Assembly (NCBI GenBank): GCA_050084985.1
Contig: JBITNC010000001.1
Span: forward strand, 175,708,001-175,772,000
Source of the DNA: Nageia nagi
Taxonomy: Eukaryota; Pinophyta
DNA: 64,000 nucleotides
Direction: 5' to 3'
A model generated the notes under the pieces. That model was given only the letters and a program-made list of their open reading frames with translations, had not been told where the DNA came from and did not search any database. Both the position numbers and the translations under genes were made by a program. Below, piece after piece: positions 1 to 11,014 of this stretch. How positions within the stretch are numbered: position 1 is the stretch's first letter; every line of letters begins with the position of its first letter.

Positions 1-685
1 TATGGTACTCATATAATGGTAAAGTCTCATCCTGTATTCATGATAGTCAAAATTTTGAGAGATTCCAGGTGCAAATCTACATTGGATACTAAGTTGATGA
101 TGATGTTGTGAGCTACTAGTAAGAAGTTAAAGTGTACAATTTAGAAAAATTAAGCTACATATATACAAGAATACTTGGATGAAATTTTGTGATATTTGGA
201 ATTATGATCTAGAAGTTCTGATCATGACAAAATGGCACCAGAAGCAGTTTTTAGAGTTTTGCAAAATCCAAAAAAAAAAGGAGAATATAACCGTATAATA
301 CCAAAACAATGCTACGAGAATACAAATGAGGGATATTATTATTATTATGGTAAGAGAGCATATTGTAAAGGAGGAAAAATAACAAATATTTCCTTATAAC
401 CATGTAACCATAAACTCCAAATTTGTAATCCCTTAATGTTATAAAAGGGAACAAGGAGTATGAAAAAAGTGAAATTGTTTTTAGTCGATTTTCCTCTTGA
501 GGGGGGCTTAGTGTAGGTTTGTAAAATGTATAAGATTCTATTTTATTATAAAATCCATATAAAATAACAAAACTGTGAGAGTAATATTGGAGGTGCATTT
601 CAAACTTGCATAGAAAAAAAAAATACAAAGTAGTTTTAAAGATGTCATCTTAGGATAAGAGACATGGAGTAGGGTTTACGGATCA
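1..685 (+). repeat. 5' LTR of element E (right-hand 685 bp)
   Basis: This segment aligns with 1424-2099 through shared landmarks, including the TATA-like block ttataaaaggg at 439-449 and 1856-1866. By eye, identity over a 90-bp stretch is close to 88 percent. It ends at gatca (681-685), three bases before the primer binding site. The left part of this LTR is outside the window. The open reading frames on its minus strand (for example 251-628) are hydrophobic and low in complexity and are not taken as genes. Confidence 0.75.
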
Positions 686-688
686 AGT

Positions 689-700
689 TGGTATTAGAGC
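689..700 (+). promoter_or_regulatory. Primer binding site of element E, tRNA-iMet type
   Basis: The 12 bases tggtattagagc differ by one transition from the usual plant initiator-methionine site (tggtatcagagc). They lie three bases after the predicted LTR end. The position and orientation define E as a plus-strand element. Confidence 0.75.
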
Positions 701-1085
701 ATTTTATGGTGGGAACTGATGGAGCCTTTTCAAAAAGTGGGAATGGGTACTTTTGTGGATTCACAATTTGGAAGCATGAAAGGTTGAGGTAAATTTTCAC
801 TTTTTTCATCAATAAATATTCATTAAGAATTGAAAAATATTTCCAATGCAATATTTATCTTGACATGAATTCTAGTGGGAAGAAGTGCACATCTTCTCAG
901 TAGTTGTGATGATTGAGGAAGCTATGTTGGAATGGAGAATCTTTGCTTATTGATTTATTGAGAATGTGAAGTGATGTACCTAATATTATTGATAATGTGA
1001 TCCAATCTAATAAATATATTTGTATGTGTGTGAGGATAGGTTTTCCTCATTTCAATCCCAAGGCTTTTGTGCGAGCAAAAGCCTC
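701..1085 (+). other. Non-coding interior of element E, with two hairpins
   Basis: No retroviral domain is recognisable in any frame. Two inverted repeats lie just upstream of the PPT. At 1031-1049 a 6-bp stem (tgagga/tcctca) flanks a short loop. At 1061-1084 a perfect 9-bp stem (aggcttttg/caaaagcct) closes a 6-base loop that contains one of the few CpGs here. In a non-autonomous element such structures could act in RNA packaging or dimerisation, but that is inference. Confidence 0.5.
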
Positions 1086-1099
1086 TAAAATGGGATGAG
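1086..1099 (+). promoter_or_regulatory. Polypurine tract of element E
   Basis: The purine-rich run taaaatgggatgag lies directly before the start of the second LTR (tgatgtgaaatgg). This is the expected place for plus-strand DNA priming. Two T residues interrupt it, so the call leans on position. Confidence 0.6.
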
Positions 1100-2099
1100 T
1101 GATGTGAAATGGATTTTAGAGTTGTAAAAAAGGTGATTTTTCAAATTTTTAATTTTATTTATTGTTCTATTACATATTAAATATCTCTCTTTCTTTATTC
1201 CAATGCTTCAAATTGTGAATAAAAGAGAACTATAGTTTACAAGTTATGGCATTTCAAAATTTGGAGTTAAATATAAAATATGTATAGAAGGCTCTATTGA
1301 CATAATCACCATGAATAGCTTTGGTTTATTCATAGCTTGAAATTCTAATAATTGGTACATCATATTATGAATAACATGTGGTTAATATGTTAAGGTATTT
1401 TGACCAAATAATTAAAAGTTATGCCACTTGCAAAATGGTAAATTCTCATTCTACATTCATGATCAAAATTTTGACAACTACTAGGTGCAAATCTGTATTG
1501 GAGGCTAACTTAATGAAAATGATACAAGATATTAGTAAGGATTTAAAGCATGAAATATTAACCAATTTAAGATACATATATCCAAAAACACTTGGATGAA
1601 ATTTCATGATATTTGGAATTATGATCATGAAGTTGTGGTCATGACAAAATGACACCAGAAGTAGTTTTGAAAGTTTTGCAAAATTAAAAAAAAAAAAGAG
1701 AATATAACCATATGAGGCCATAACAATGCTATAAGAATACAAATGAGGGAGATTATTATTTTGAGGGTGAGAGATCATATTGTAAAGAAGATAAAATAAC
1801 AAATATTTTCTTATCACCATGTAACCATAAACTTCAAATTTGTAATCCCTTAATGTTATAAAAGGGAACATGGAGTATGGAAAAAGTGAATTCCTTTTTA
1901 GTGGATTTTCCTTCTGAGAGGGAGTTAGTGTAGGTTTGAAAATAATTTGGAAGACTCCATATTCTTATAAACTCCATGGAAATAACAAAACAATGAAAGT
2001 AATATTGATGGTGCATTTCAAGCTTGCATAGGAAAAAAAAAAGACAAAGAGTAGTTCTAAATATGTTATCCTAGGACAAGAAATGTGGAACTATGCTCA
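1100..2099 (+). repeat. 3' LTR of element E
   Basis: This LTR is about 1000 bp. It starts with TG directly after the PPT and ends near ctca at 2096-2099, aligned with the end of the first copy at 685. It carries a TATA-like block at 1857-1864 followed by the same downstream block as the 5' copy. ORFs here such as 1378-1599 and 1446-1871 are by-products of the repeat. Confidence 0.7.
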
Positions 2100-2761
2100 A
2101 ATATTTTCATTGGATAGGAAATAATATTCAATAAAGGGATTAATTGGAGAGCCTAAAGTGATCATATGATTTATATTTGATAAAAAAAAGAGTGAAGCAA
2201 GAAGGATCATATAAGAGAAATTGTAAAATGGACTCTACAATAATGGATTGCTATTTGTTGGATGTAGACCACATTGTTTGAACCAGTGTAACTATGCATG
2301 TATATTATTATTTGTATTTTTGATTTGGTGTGCATTTTTATTTTTGCAAGCACTAAAATGAACAAAGTGTGAATATCCAAATTAAATATTGAAGTAGTAT
2401 TTATGGATCACCACACATGTTTCCAAAATATTATGAGGAGTGGAATATTTAGGTCTTTGGCTACATCAATAATTTAAGCTAGCTCATCATGGGGATTAAT
2501 AGTTTTCACTAGATAAATAAAATTTATGGGAAGTAAAATAAAATAATTATTATAAAAAAATAAGTTTTATACCAATAAAAGGTATCTAAATATTTTACTT
2601 TTCCTTGTAAGCATTTATTAATTCATCATTCAAAATAAAAATACTATAATATTTTTGTACAGATTATTACCTAAGGAGCTTGTTTTTCATGTAGTGTAAA
2701 ATTATTAGCAAAAATAATTATCACATGGGTTAATCTTCATGCAAACCAAAAATTATGAGAT
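2100..2761. other. AT-rich intergenic or LTR sequence without recognisable features
   Basis: No coding remnant, RNA gene or tandem repeat is visible. The stretch lies between element E and the recognisable end of element D's LTR and is probably the inner part of that LTR. It shows only weak similarity to the corresponding part of B's LTR (about 22530-23190), for example the shared block around ttcatgca. Confidence 0.4.
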
Positions 2762-3048
2762 TGGTCCCTATAGGCTATCAATGATTCAATGGCCAATCAT
2801 CTCCTCATTCCCACCTCTTGGTTCCTGTGACCAACTAATCTTTGGTTCACTCAATTCTCCAAACTAGCTCTTCCACTAAGTTTACTTATAATCTAAATCA
2901 AAAAAATTCTCAAATCCAATATCAATCTAGTAAAAAAATCATGCATATCCATATAAAATTTATCAAATCACATAATCAATCCAAATTTATTTCAAACACC
3001 TTGTACTTAGGAGGATCATACCAAGTGCATAATGGGTAGGTTGTTACA
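2762..3048 (-). repeat. 3' LTR end of element D, related to B's LTR end
   Basis: Read on the minus strand this begins TGTAACAACC, directly preceded by a polypurine tract, as a 3' LTR should. The block matches B's LTR terminus at 23196-23481: tataggctatca is shared at 2768 and 23202, catctttggtt-like blocks follow, and both end in ggttgttaca. D therefore belongs to a family related to B. Its other LTR boundary is not seen. Confidence 0.6.
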
Positions 3049-3063
3049 AAATCCCCCCCTAAT
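3049..3063 (-). promoter_or_regulatory. Polypurine tract of element D
   Basis: On the minus strand this reads attaggggggggattt-like (plus strand aaatccccccctaat). It abuts the TGTAACAACC start of the LTR. The same arrangement occurs at 23482-23496 in element B. Confidence 0.65.
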
Positions 3064-4976
3064 AGCCAAGGTTCATAGAGAAAATTGATCTTGTGATACA
3101 CTATTTTCCAATAGACTTATTATATTATTTAGAGTGTTTGTAGCATAAACATTAGAAAGTACAAAATAAAAGTTATTTTCAAGATAAGTTACCTTGATTG
3201 ATATGCACCTAACTATGATAAAGGAAATTCTTTGTATTGTTACCTTGTTGGGGGTTGACATAATCCATAGTCCCCCTAATCTACCAAATTCTATTTAAGG
3301 TGTTCTTATTACATGTTATTTTTTTTATCTCTTAAATTTTAAAAGTATCCACTTTTATTTTCTAAATAAGTATAATATCTACCTTACATTCTCTTCTTAG
3401 TTCCCTTACAACTTTTTTCTTCCCAAGTTTTAACCCTAGATATTCTACCATATGATGTTCATTTAGATTTTCTAGAGGTGGATCTTCCACCTCCACTCTT
3501 CTCCTAAGTGTTGTTATTTTATTTTCTTTCTTCTTATTCTTGTTTTTCCCTTATTTCCATAACTCATAGTGCTTCTTGTATTTCATATGATTTTGGTGCT
3601 TGGTTATGTGTTTTCTTTATTTTGTCTCCCATTTTTATTTTTAACCTTAGTCCATCCTTTTTCCCCTTTATTTTATAATATTTCCTTATTGTTCTTTTGT
3701 CTTTACTAGATGTTTTCCCCACCTCTATATATTTCCTCTTATTATCTTCCTTTTTCTTTTTTCCTTTCCTCCTTTACTATATTTCTTTGTGGTGTTTTAT
3801 CTTCTTCATCCTCTTTAGTATATTTTATTTCTTATACTTGGGATTGTATTATATCATTTATGTTATCCTTTTTATTTTTGAGTTCTTTATTATCTAATAG
3901 AGATGAAAATCTATTTTCTTTTAGATTTAAAATATTTCTATTTTGGGGCTTCCTTAGGGAATAATTTTTTTCTTTTTTGGTCTTGCCTTCATGATTTTAT
4001 TCATTCCTTATTTCATGTTCTTTTGATGTTCCTTCCTCATGAATCTCTTTTTTTCCCTTTTCCTTGGTTTATGGTTTTAATTATTCTATTCATATGTCTC
4101 CATTTCATATTTCAATTTCTTTGAGGTGGTTGCTATTGTTGCTTTAGTCTTGTTGGAAAATCCTTATCCAAATGAATATATTTTACATATAAGGCAAGCT
4201 ACTAGATTCAAGTCATATGAAATATATTAGACATGATCTTGTTTCCTATTTTTTAAACATATGGTTTATAGGGGTTTTGTAACATTGATATTTATACAAA
4301 ATCTAACTAAGTTGAATGTTTTATTTGATATTGTATACTTGTATAAGCATATATACTCTCCTAATGTGATCACTATACCCATAATTTCTTAAGTAAACTA
4401 AAAGTCTAATGGGATATTTAGTAATGTGACCCACATTGGTACAACATAAAAGGACTCATTTTTTGATTTAAAACTTGTATACAACCTTTTTACATGCAAC
4501 CCGATTTTATCAAACAACTAGGGTTCATTTTCCAGTACCTATTCTAGATCATCCTATACATTGAAATCAAATAAAATCAAGGGTTACTAGATCTACTTAG
4601 CCTTTTATCATATTATTTATTTTAATCCATATTCTTATATTTTTAAAAACTTGTCTAGCTCCCATAAAGTTTCCAATAAGGGAGATTTTTCTTATGCATT
4701 CAATTTTTTCATATACTTCATTTGGGATAATGATTATAAACATTTGCTTTTCATAGTCTACCTTTTGTATTTTCATAGGAGTTCCTCCTATGAGTCTATG
4801 GGAACCCTCCCCACATTATCGAGGGGTCCATTAGGAGTACTTACCTCTATGTTCTTCATATGAACTGGTCAATACCATGTAATTGCTCTTCTTTTCTTTC
4901 TTCTTATGATTCATTTTTCTTCATTTTTGAATTTTTAAATGTTCATTCTCCTTTTTAATTCTTGTCCTATTCCCAA
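3064..4976 (-). other. Interior of element D, pyrimidine-rich, no recognised domain
   Basis: This stretch should be the 3' interior of D, but unlike B it shows no integrase remnant next to the PPT. From about 3400 to 4130 the plus strand is strikingly T/C-rich. The minus strand there reads as a lysine- and glutamate-rich hydrophilic protein with several stops, the best run being about 60 residues between 3760 and 3960. It could be a decayed nucleocapsid-like or LINE ORF1-like segment, or simple purine-rich sequence. The plus-strand ORFs 3697-3964 and 3903-4124 (F, L, S, Y-rich) are its mirror images. From 4140 to 4976 I see nothing specific. Confidence 0.4.
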
Positions 4977-7372
4977 CTTAATGCTTCACCTATTCTCAAA
5001 TTCAAAAAATCCTTAAAGTTTAGACCTATTTTTTTGTTTAATTTAAATAGTTGAATGGTCTAAGAATGGACAAGGTGATCCACATGAACATATCAATGTT
5101 GCTAGCTAATCACCACTCACATGGAAATATTAGTTAAGTCTAAATTAATCAACCCTTATTAGAATCCTTATGATGTCCAATTACCAATGCTAATCCTGTT
5201 GCAAGATTCCACATAGTTGACCCCACAATTTCTATTCATGTATTGTGCAATAGACATTCTAGTCATAGTGTAATGGTTTCCTACTTGGGGCCCATATCAC
5301 CAGAGAGAATGCTATTCCATAATGTTATGCATCTTTTCTAATGTTAACCCTTTGATTCACAAGTTAGGTAGATTATCTTAGGCAATCTTCCATATGAAAT
5401 GGGTAAGCATCATTTCCTATGGAACAATCATCAATACTCCTATTTACTTAACTATAGGTAGTATGACTACTAGTTACCTTCACCTGGTAACTACAATTTT
5501 ATCAACTGTTATCCTCATCTGAAAAACTATTAAGGATATGAGACACTAACCTACCCATATCTATCGACTACGACTACCATGAAGTTTGACATCCTTCTTC
5601 CCATATCTTGGGGAGCCATGGGTATTGAAATAATACCCTCAAGTGGTTTGTATAGTTTAATAAATTTTTAAGTAAGATTATAAATAAAAATCATCCCCAC
5701 ACTAATGTCCCTAAAAATAATTAATCCCAAATCAATTATTAGATTTTCTAGGTTTCATGCTTGAATCAAGCATTAGGATGTTCCTCTAATCTAATTAATT
5801 ACAAATCAAAATACCTTTCACATTATTAAACATGTTTGATAAACAAAGCAATAAATTCATCAAACATGCATAAGAAGTTTCAAACAAACTTGACCATGAA
5901 ACCATCAAAGAATATTCAACAGTAATTTACTATAAATATCCCATATACATGATGTCACGTAAAGAATGTTACTTTAAAAGTACATCACATACCAAAGAAT
6001 AATAACAAGCCATGAGATGCATCTAAAGGTAGCTACTTCTAACAAGGGAGTATGGCATAGAATATAACATTTTCAAGGAATATATTTTGGTTGTCATCTT
6101 ACAAACTTATGACAACAAGGGTTTAAGTAATTTTTTTTTATATAAGTGTCTTAATCATTTTTCAATCAATAAGACCTACTTTGATTTGTTTGTATATTCA
6201 TCATATCTTTTGATCAACTTCTAATATTAGTTGATGTCTTCTTTACCCTTTCTATTTTCCTTCTAGGGTTTTAGCTTGTTAAATAGATTTTCTTGTAAGA
6301 TCACCTAAAACACTAACATTTTATTTAAGCTTGAGCTAAGTACGCTACAATCCCATCATTTCTTCATTATTTATATTTTTTATCTCTTTAATAAGTTCAT
6401 GTTCTCATTTAGGAATATACATTTTCTTAAATATGACACCATCATTTTCTTAATGTTGATTATCATTATGAAGTACTTATTATTTCTATTCCCATACCTT
6501 TTATTGTATAACACAAGAGAGTTTCTTTTTTTATATCAAACTATCCATATGTCACAATAAGATTCCACATTCTATCATACTCATATTAGGTTAGAGAGTG
6601 TAGTATTTACTTTGTGTTACCAAATGACATTATTGAATTAAATTTTCAAGATATTATTTTTAGACTCATAATCCATTTGAATACTATTAGGAACATAACA
6701 TGGGATGAAACATATTGTACTTAAATTTTGGATTATCACAAATGAATTATATATGGAAACTAGGAAATCTTTATTGATACCTAAATTAATACTTACATTT
6801 AATTTCAATTGACTATACATCAATGGCTAATGGTTTCATTCCATATCCTAATGTGTTTTATGATGATAGCAATCTATCATGAACTAGGGTAATCCCTAAT
6901 TTGTACATCACAATGTATGAGATATTTAATTATATTTGGATCCCCATGCAATTATCAAAGACAGTTTAAATCATATCCTTGTCAATATTTAACCTATAAA
7001 TTCTTCAATACATCTTCATCCTCTTGATGTAGCTTCTTACCATCTTCACCTTCCACATTCCTCCCAAGGATTCAAGATTCGTCAAATATGGGTACTAGGA
7101 ATGGCTTTTGGAGCATTGAGGATTAGGAATGATCTTTTTTATAAAAATGCATACTACCCTAAATTATTCATAATTAATTCCTTCACATATAATTTATTGA
7201 TAATTCAACAATTAATATGCTATTCTTGGACCTTAAGAGGTTCTATTTTCTTTCTAGAACTACCCCCCTTACTGGGTCATAGGGTAAAATTTCATAACTT
7301 AGTCATATTATCTATTAACTTCACATTCATCAAATTCATCTTAAAATAGTACTAAAAATCAAATAAACATTT
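4977..7372 (-). repeat. 3' LTR of B, first segment (left of insertion F)
   Basis: This segment aligns with 56181-57969 (for example aatgcttcacctattc at 4981 and 56184) and with 63141-63738 (for example gaactagggtaatcc near 6880 and 63256). It is uninterrupted where the other copy carries element I (around 6754-6770), so it supplies the empty-site sequence for that insertion. It ends at the target duplication CATTT (7368-7372) of element F. No gene is recognisable. ORFs such as 6638-6823 and 7101-7349 are chance. Confidence 0.8.
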
Positions 7373-7993
7373 TGTAGACCCAAAATAATACATATAATTG
7401 TTTATGGGGGTTAATTAATACGCTATTGGTCTACTTATTTCTTATTGTCACATATATCTGAAATATGAAAATAACAAATAGTAAAGAGATACTTATGTTT
7501 AATTATATTGCATATTCATTCCATTAGAAAACACATACATAAAATATGAGCATACATTCATTCAATTGCACACCATTGGTAGCCTAAAGTAGGTACACCA
7601 CTAGTAGCCTAAAAGAAGGAAAATAATAGATGCAATCAAGAATGTAGCGATAAGCAAATGAAAGAATCATCAGATAGAAAACATAAGATATAACTTATGA
7701 ATAATATTTGCACATAACAGAGTGATGTAATATGTGCTATAATCTCTCTAGAGTCCTCCTCATACTCATTTTTCTATAAGGTTTAAGGTCATCAATTAAT
7801 GCCTTTATATATGATACAAGTTTATATGACTTTGATTTTTTTGATCCCTTATATATGCCACAAGGGTCCACTAGACATATTACATAGCTTTGATATGAAT
7901 TTGGGTATTATTTAACCTCTTTTCATATAATACATCAATGAGGCTCTAAAATGAATTATTTAATAAATAATAATTCATTTTTAGATGTCTACA
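7373..7993 (-). repeat. 3' LTR of element F
   Basis: This aligns along its length with 20464-21083 (shared landmarks: tttatgggggttaatta, tctacttatttcttattgtc, ccactagacatattacatag). On the minus strand it begins TGTAGAC and ends GTCTACA, a 7-bp terminal inverted repeat. A TATA-like catatataaag motif occurs on the minus strand near 7803-7814. Confidence 0.9.
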
Positions 7994-8006
7994 TTTGCTC
8001 CTCTTT
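7994..8006 (-). promoter_or_regulatory. Polypurine tract of element F
   Basis: On the minus strand this reads aaagaggagcaaa and abuts the TG of the 3' LTR. It is a canonical position and composition for plus-strand priming, and it confirms the minus orientation of F. Confidence 0.85.
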
Positions 8007-8572
8007 GGAGGTGTGATTGAAGCAATGAAATTACATGTCCAAAGAAGAAGTGTAGAAATGTTTTTTTGATAAATTTTAACTCTTTATTGTATTGATACTT
8101 ATTTTTTAAGATGATGAATGATGATGATGAGGGTCCCTTGCTACCCTCTTTTGACTTGGATGCCCTAATAAATATACTTGAATGGTGCAAACAAGGAAAA
8201 ATCTAATGAAGAATCTCTCTCTAGGAATGATGCTATGTAGATGATGGAAATGACTATGATTATATAGGTGGGTGGTCTCATATCCAATTTTGGAGGTGGA
8301 AGATGCATTTTTTTCTTTGTACTACTTCAACCATGAATCTTGCCATTTCATCATGTCTAATACTTAGGAACCATTCACACTTATGTCCATGCCTTGAAAT
8401 AGGGAGGATTCACTTTGATTGGTATGGAATGGTAATGAAATGGATATTGTTAACAACATAAGGAATAGTGTACACATCATTGATGGCATGAAATTCTTTG
8501 TATTTTTTCCTACTCTTTAGGGTGTAGAAACTTACAATGAAGTGTTAGTCATAAATATATGGTGGATGCATA

Positions 8573-8920
8573 GTAAGTTACATATTCCATTGATGATAAG
8601 TCAATGTTAGAAATCTTCTTATGGTTACATCATCGATTTATCTTTTTAAGTGAGTTAATTTTTACTAACTATATCGATGGCCATCAGCAATCATACATTT
8701 TATGTCTATGATCTGAAGACATTATGCTTTAGATAGGTTCAAAGCAAAACCCATATGGATATATAGTAAGATGTATCATCCATTAAATATGGTCAATGTC
8801 AATAACTTGCTCATGGCTACATTGCCAATTTACTTTCAAGTGAGTGAACTCTCACTAGTCATGTCATTGGCCATCAATGATCATATGTTTTATGTCCATA
8901 ATTAGAAGACATTATACTAT
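8573..8920. repeat. Two-copy tandem repeat, period about 193 bp
   Basis: The first copy (8573-8730) and second (8766-8920) share gtaag..atattccat/gtatcatccat, agtgagt.aa..tt/ctcacta, ggccatcagcaatcatac / ggccatcaatgatcatat and gaagacattat in the same order. The copies are diverged, by eye about three quarters identical. It lies in the 3' region of element F. Confidence 0.6.
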
Positions 8921-8944
8921 CTCTTTTTTTTTATACCTATCATG

Positions 8945-8965
8945 CTATTAGCATCATGCTAATAG
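8945..8965. repeat. Perfect 10-bp palindrome with a one-base centre
   Basis: ctattagcat and atgctaatag flank a single c. The arms are exact reverse complements. It lies in the 3' region of element F, and no function is evident. Confidence 0.6.
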
Positions 8966-9474
8966 TCATGCATGTCGTTGGTGGCGTAGAAGTCCTTAAA
9001 TTTTGCAAAAATAAAATTATTTTGCCTTATATTCTTTAATATCTTTTTTTGCACCATGCTTGCATCTAAAGATGAGATTGCCCCTAGTTGATGCTATAAA
9101 GGGGGTAGGGAATGTAGGATTTTCACATGTAGTAAGCATGTAATAGTGTCCCTTACACACATCATAACCCAAATCCACCATGTTATTAGTTGGTTAATAG
9201 TCATGAATTGGCAATACATGGAGGAGAATATTGTTTTTCAAAGCTTCTAAGAAATTTAGCATAGAATGTAGAGTGAATTCTAGAAGAGGAGATAATATTC
9301 CTCTTTTTTTTCATATTGGTGGTAGCCTACTTGCAATGATGCTACTAGCACCATGGGAATCTTTGGATTTTGCAAAAAAATAAAAGTTTGTGTACCCTTG
9401 CTCATGAATTATGTATTTTGTAGGGCATAGAGCTATCATCTCTAAGAATAGAATCATTTAATATGGATTACATT

Positions 9475-10145
9475 GAATGTCTTTGGTTCTTCTTTTCCAT
9501 CCATGGATGATAGTCAATATGCACCTAATCCTATTGCTTCAATGCCTCCATGTCTTAACCTTTGGAATTTGGGCCATTATCAATGATCAATATTTATGGT
9601 ACACCAAACCATGTGATGATATTTTTGATAAGGAATGTAATGAATTTAGATTGAGTGACTGATTTCATTAGAATAGCTTCCACCCACTTGGTGGTAAATT
9701 TTGTAGCTATGATGACAAATTTATATCCTTCCCTAGAGTGAGGATTAATCATGCCAATCAAATCTATGCCCCAAGTAGCAAATGGCCATGGAGAAATAAT
9801 AGAATGTAATTCTTAGATAGGTTTTTTCTCTAAATTTGCATTTTTTTAGCATCATAAGCAATTTTTTACATAAGCTTTACAATCCTCTTCCATAGTAGGC
9901 CAATAATATCCAATCCTCAAAATTTTGGTATGTAGTAGCTTTGCATGGAAGTGACCACCACATAAACCATCATGAACTTGTTCTAAGGTAGTAACTATCT
10001 CATCTTGTGTCAAATATCTTAGTAATGCATCATCAAATGAACTCCTATATAATACTTCCCCAATAATCACATATCTTATTACGGTTCTTTTCAATCTCAC
10101 TCTTTCATTTCTATCAAAATTTTCAGGAATTATTTGATTTTTCAA
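9475..10145 (-). pseudogene. Integrase remnant of element F (H2C2 finger and part of the core)
   Basis: The longest open piece (97 codons, 9852-10145, minus) holds the H2C2 zinc-binding region: an HDGLCGGHFHAK block followed by GYYWPTMEEDC and a C at the second pair. Downstream on the minus strand, to about 9670, reads PWPFATWGIDLIG and FTTKWVEA, the start of the catalytic core with its first Asp. IIDNGP, the second Asp, follows near 9570-9580. The region around the catalytic Glu and the C-terminal domain are missing, and the remnant stops near 9475. Several in-frame stops are present. Confidence 0.85.
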
Positions 10146-10194
10146 CTAATTGTAGATATCAAAGTACCAATTCTAAAACTCATTTTCTTACATA

Positions 10195-10597
10195 ACAAGA
10201 CAATCCTGAATCTCATCCAAATGATCCATGTAAGAAGGAGAGCTTAACTTACGAATTGTGAGGATGGTTTCTTCATCCTCAATTTCAATTGGTGCTAGAG
10301 AGGCTACACTTGTCATTGTATTTGCATACCTATTATTAGTTCTTGGAATATTCTAAATAGTGTATCTATCAAATTGATCAACTAAATTAGTCACCATAAG
10401 TCTATAAGGCTTTAACTTTTCATCCTTAGTATCAAATAAATCCTACACTTGATTGAAAACAAGTTATGAATATAATAGATGGCTCTTTCCTTATTTTTTG
10501 TATCTTTCTAACAAAGCATTGTGCCTAATGCATATAATGTGACTGAGATGTATAAGTAAGCAAGTTTTGAAAAATACATGGGCACTAGGATAGAAGG
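10195..10597 (-). pseudogene. Fused remnants of RNase H and archaeal-type RNase H of element F
   Basis: On the minus strand, 10597 to about 10480 reads the RNase H block TLYALGTMLC and NKERAIYY, matching element I at 62575-62650. From about 10437 it continues as the C-terminal half of the second RNase H: KDEKLKPYR..VTNLVDQF, NIPR.NNRYA, SVASLAPIE. The middle, meaning the rest of RNase H and the N-terminal half of the second one, is absent, so a deletion joins them at about 10440-10480. The second RNase H is diagnostic of the Tat lineage. Element G inserted at the edge of this block. Confidence 0.8.
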
Positions 10598-10602
10598 ATT
10601 AA

Positions 10603-11000
10603 TGTTAGGATCCCACATTCTAACATTTTAGTGTTAGTATTAGTATTTTATTAAATTGTCAACCTATATTGTAATATTGTGATTGTAAGGGTGAGGCTAA
10701 TTTTGCATTACTATTAGGGTTAGAGTTTATTATAAATAGATGGAAATGTATGGAGAAAGGCATATTAAACATTATTTTTTTCCTTTAGAGTTGCAAGGAG
10801 GTAGCCCCCTCGAAGCAACCTAAGATTTATCACTATTCAATAAAATTCTATCCTTATCTACTTATTGATGCTATTTCATGTTCTATTTACCAATGCATGC
10901 TCTATTATTTGTAATAGATAGTTATCATTTTCTTGTTTTAATCCCATATTCATTTCATTTTCGCAATATTTCTCCTTTTCATATTTGTAGCATCGTATCA
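10603..11000 (+). repeat. 5' LTR of element G
   Basis: It begins tgttaggatcccac and ends tagcatcgtatca. The TATA-like tataaatag lies at 10731-10739. Over the first 200 bp it differs from the 3' LTR at roughly one base in eight by eye. No coding. Confidence 0.95.
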
Positions 11001-11002
11001 TT

Positions 11003-11014
11003 TGGTATCAAAGC
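11003..11014 (+). promoter_or_regulatory. Primer binding site of element G, tRNA-iMet type
   Basis: tggtatcaaagc lies two bases after the LTR end. It matches the initiator-methionine tRNA site except for one G-to-A change. This is the usual primer of chromoviruses. Confidence 0.9.

Larger units (their letters stand above)
1..2099 (+). mobile_element. Element E: small non-autonomous LTR retrotransposon, left end outside the window
   Basis: Two direct copies of one sequence lie about 1417 bp apart (for example around 181 and 1598). Between them are only about 414 bp, with a tRNA-iMet-type primer binding site just after the first copy and a purine-rich tract just before the second. This is the structure of an LTR retrotransposon with about 1-kb LTRs and no coding capacity, comparable to TRIM or LARD-type non-autonomous elements. 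The right flank starts at 2100 (aatat). The matching left target duplication would be about 320 bp beyond the window start, so insertion boundaries cannot be proven here. It may sit inside the long LTR of element D. Confidence 0.75.
8007..9474 (-). other. 3' untranslated region of element F
   Basis: About 1.4 kb between the broken end of integrase and the PPT holds no recognisable coding. It carries a two-copy tandem repeat (8573-8920) and a short perfect palindrome (8945-8965). Recurring words such as ggtggc/agcctaaa and catcaatga resemble words inside F's own LTR. Tat-lineage elements are known for fast-evolving, repeat-bearing 3' regions, and this fits. Confidence 0.6.

Noticed and set aside
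1100-2099. Solo LTR at the left edge of the window
   Set aside because: A second copy (1-685), a PBS and a PPT in correct relative positions show a two-LTR element instead.
3697-4124. Overlapping plus-strand ORFs rich in F, L, S and Y that look like membrane proteins
   Set aside because: They are the mirror of a purine-rich, lysine/glutamate-type minus strand. Three frames are open at once, as expected for T/C-rich low-complexity DNA.
7101-7349. Plus-strand ORF of 82 codons in B's LTR
   Set aside because: The corresponding part of the other LTR (63471-63715) has stops and frame changes, so there is no sign of constraint.
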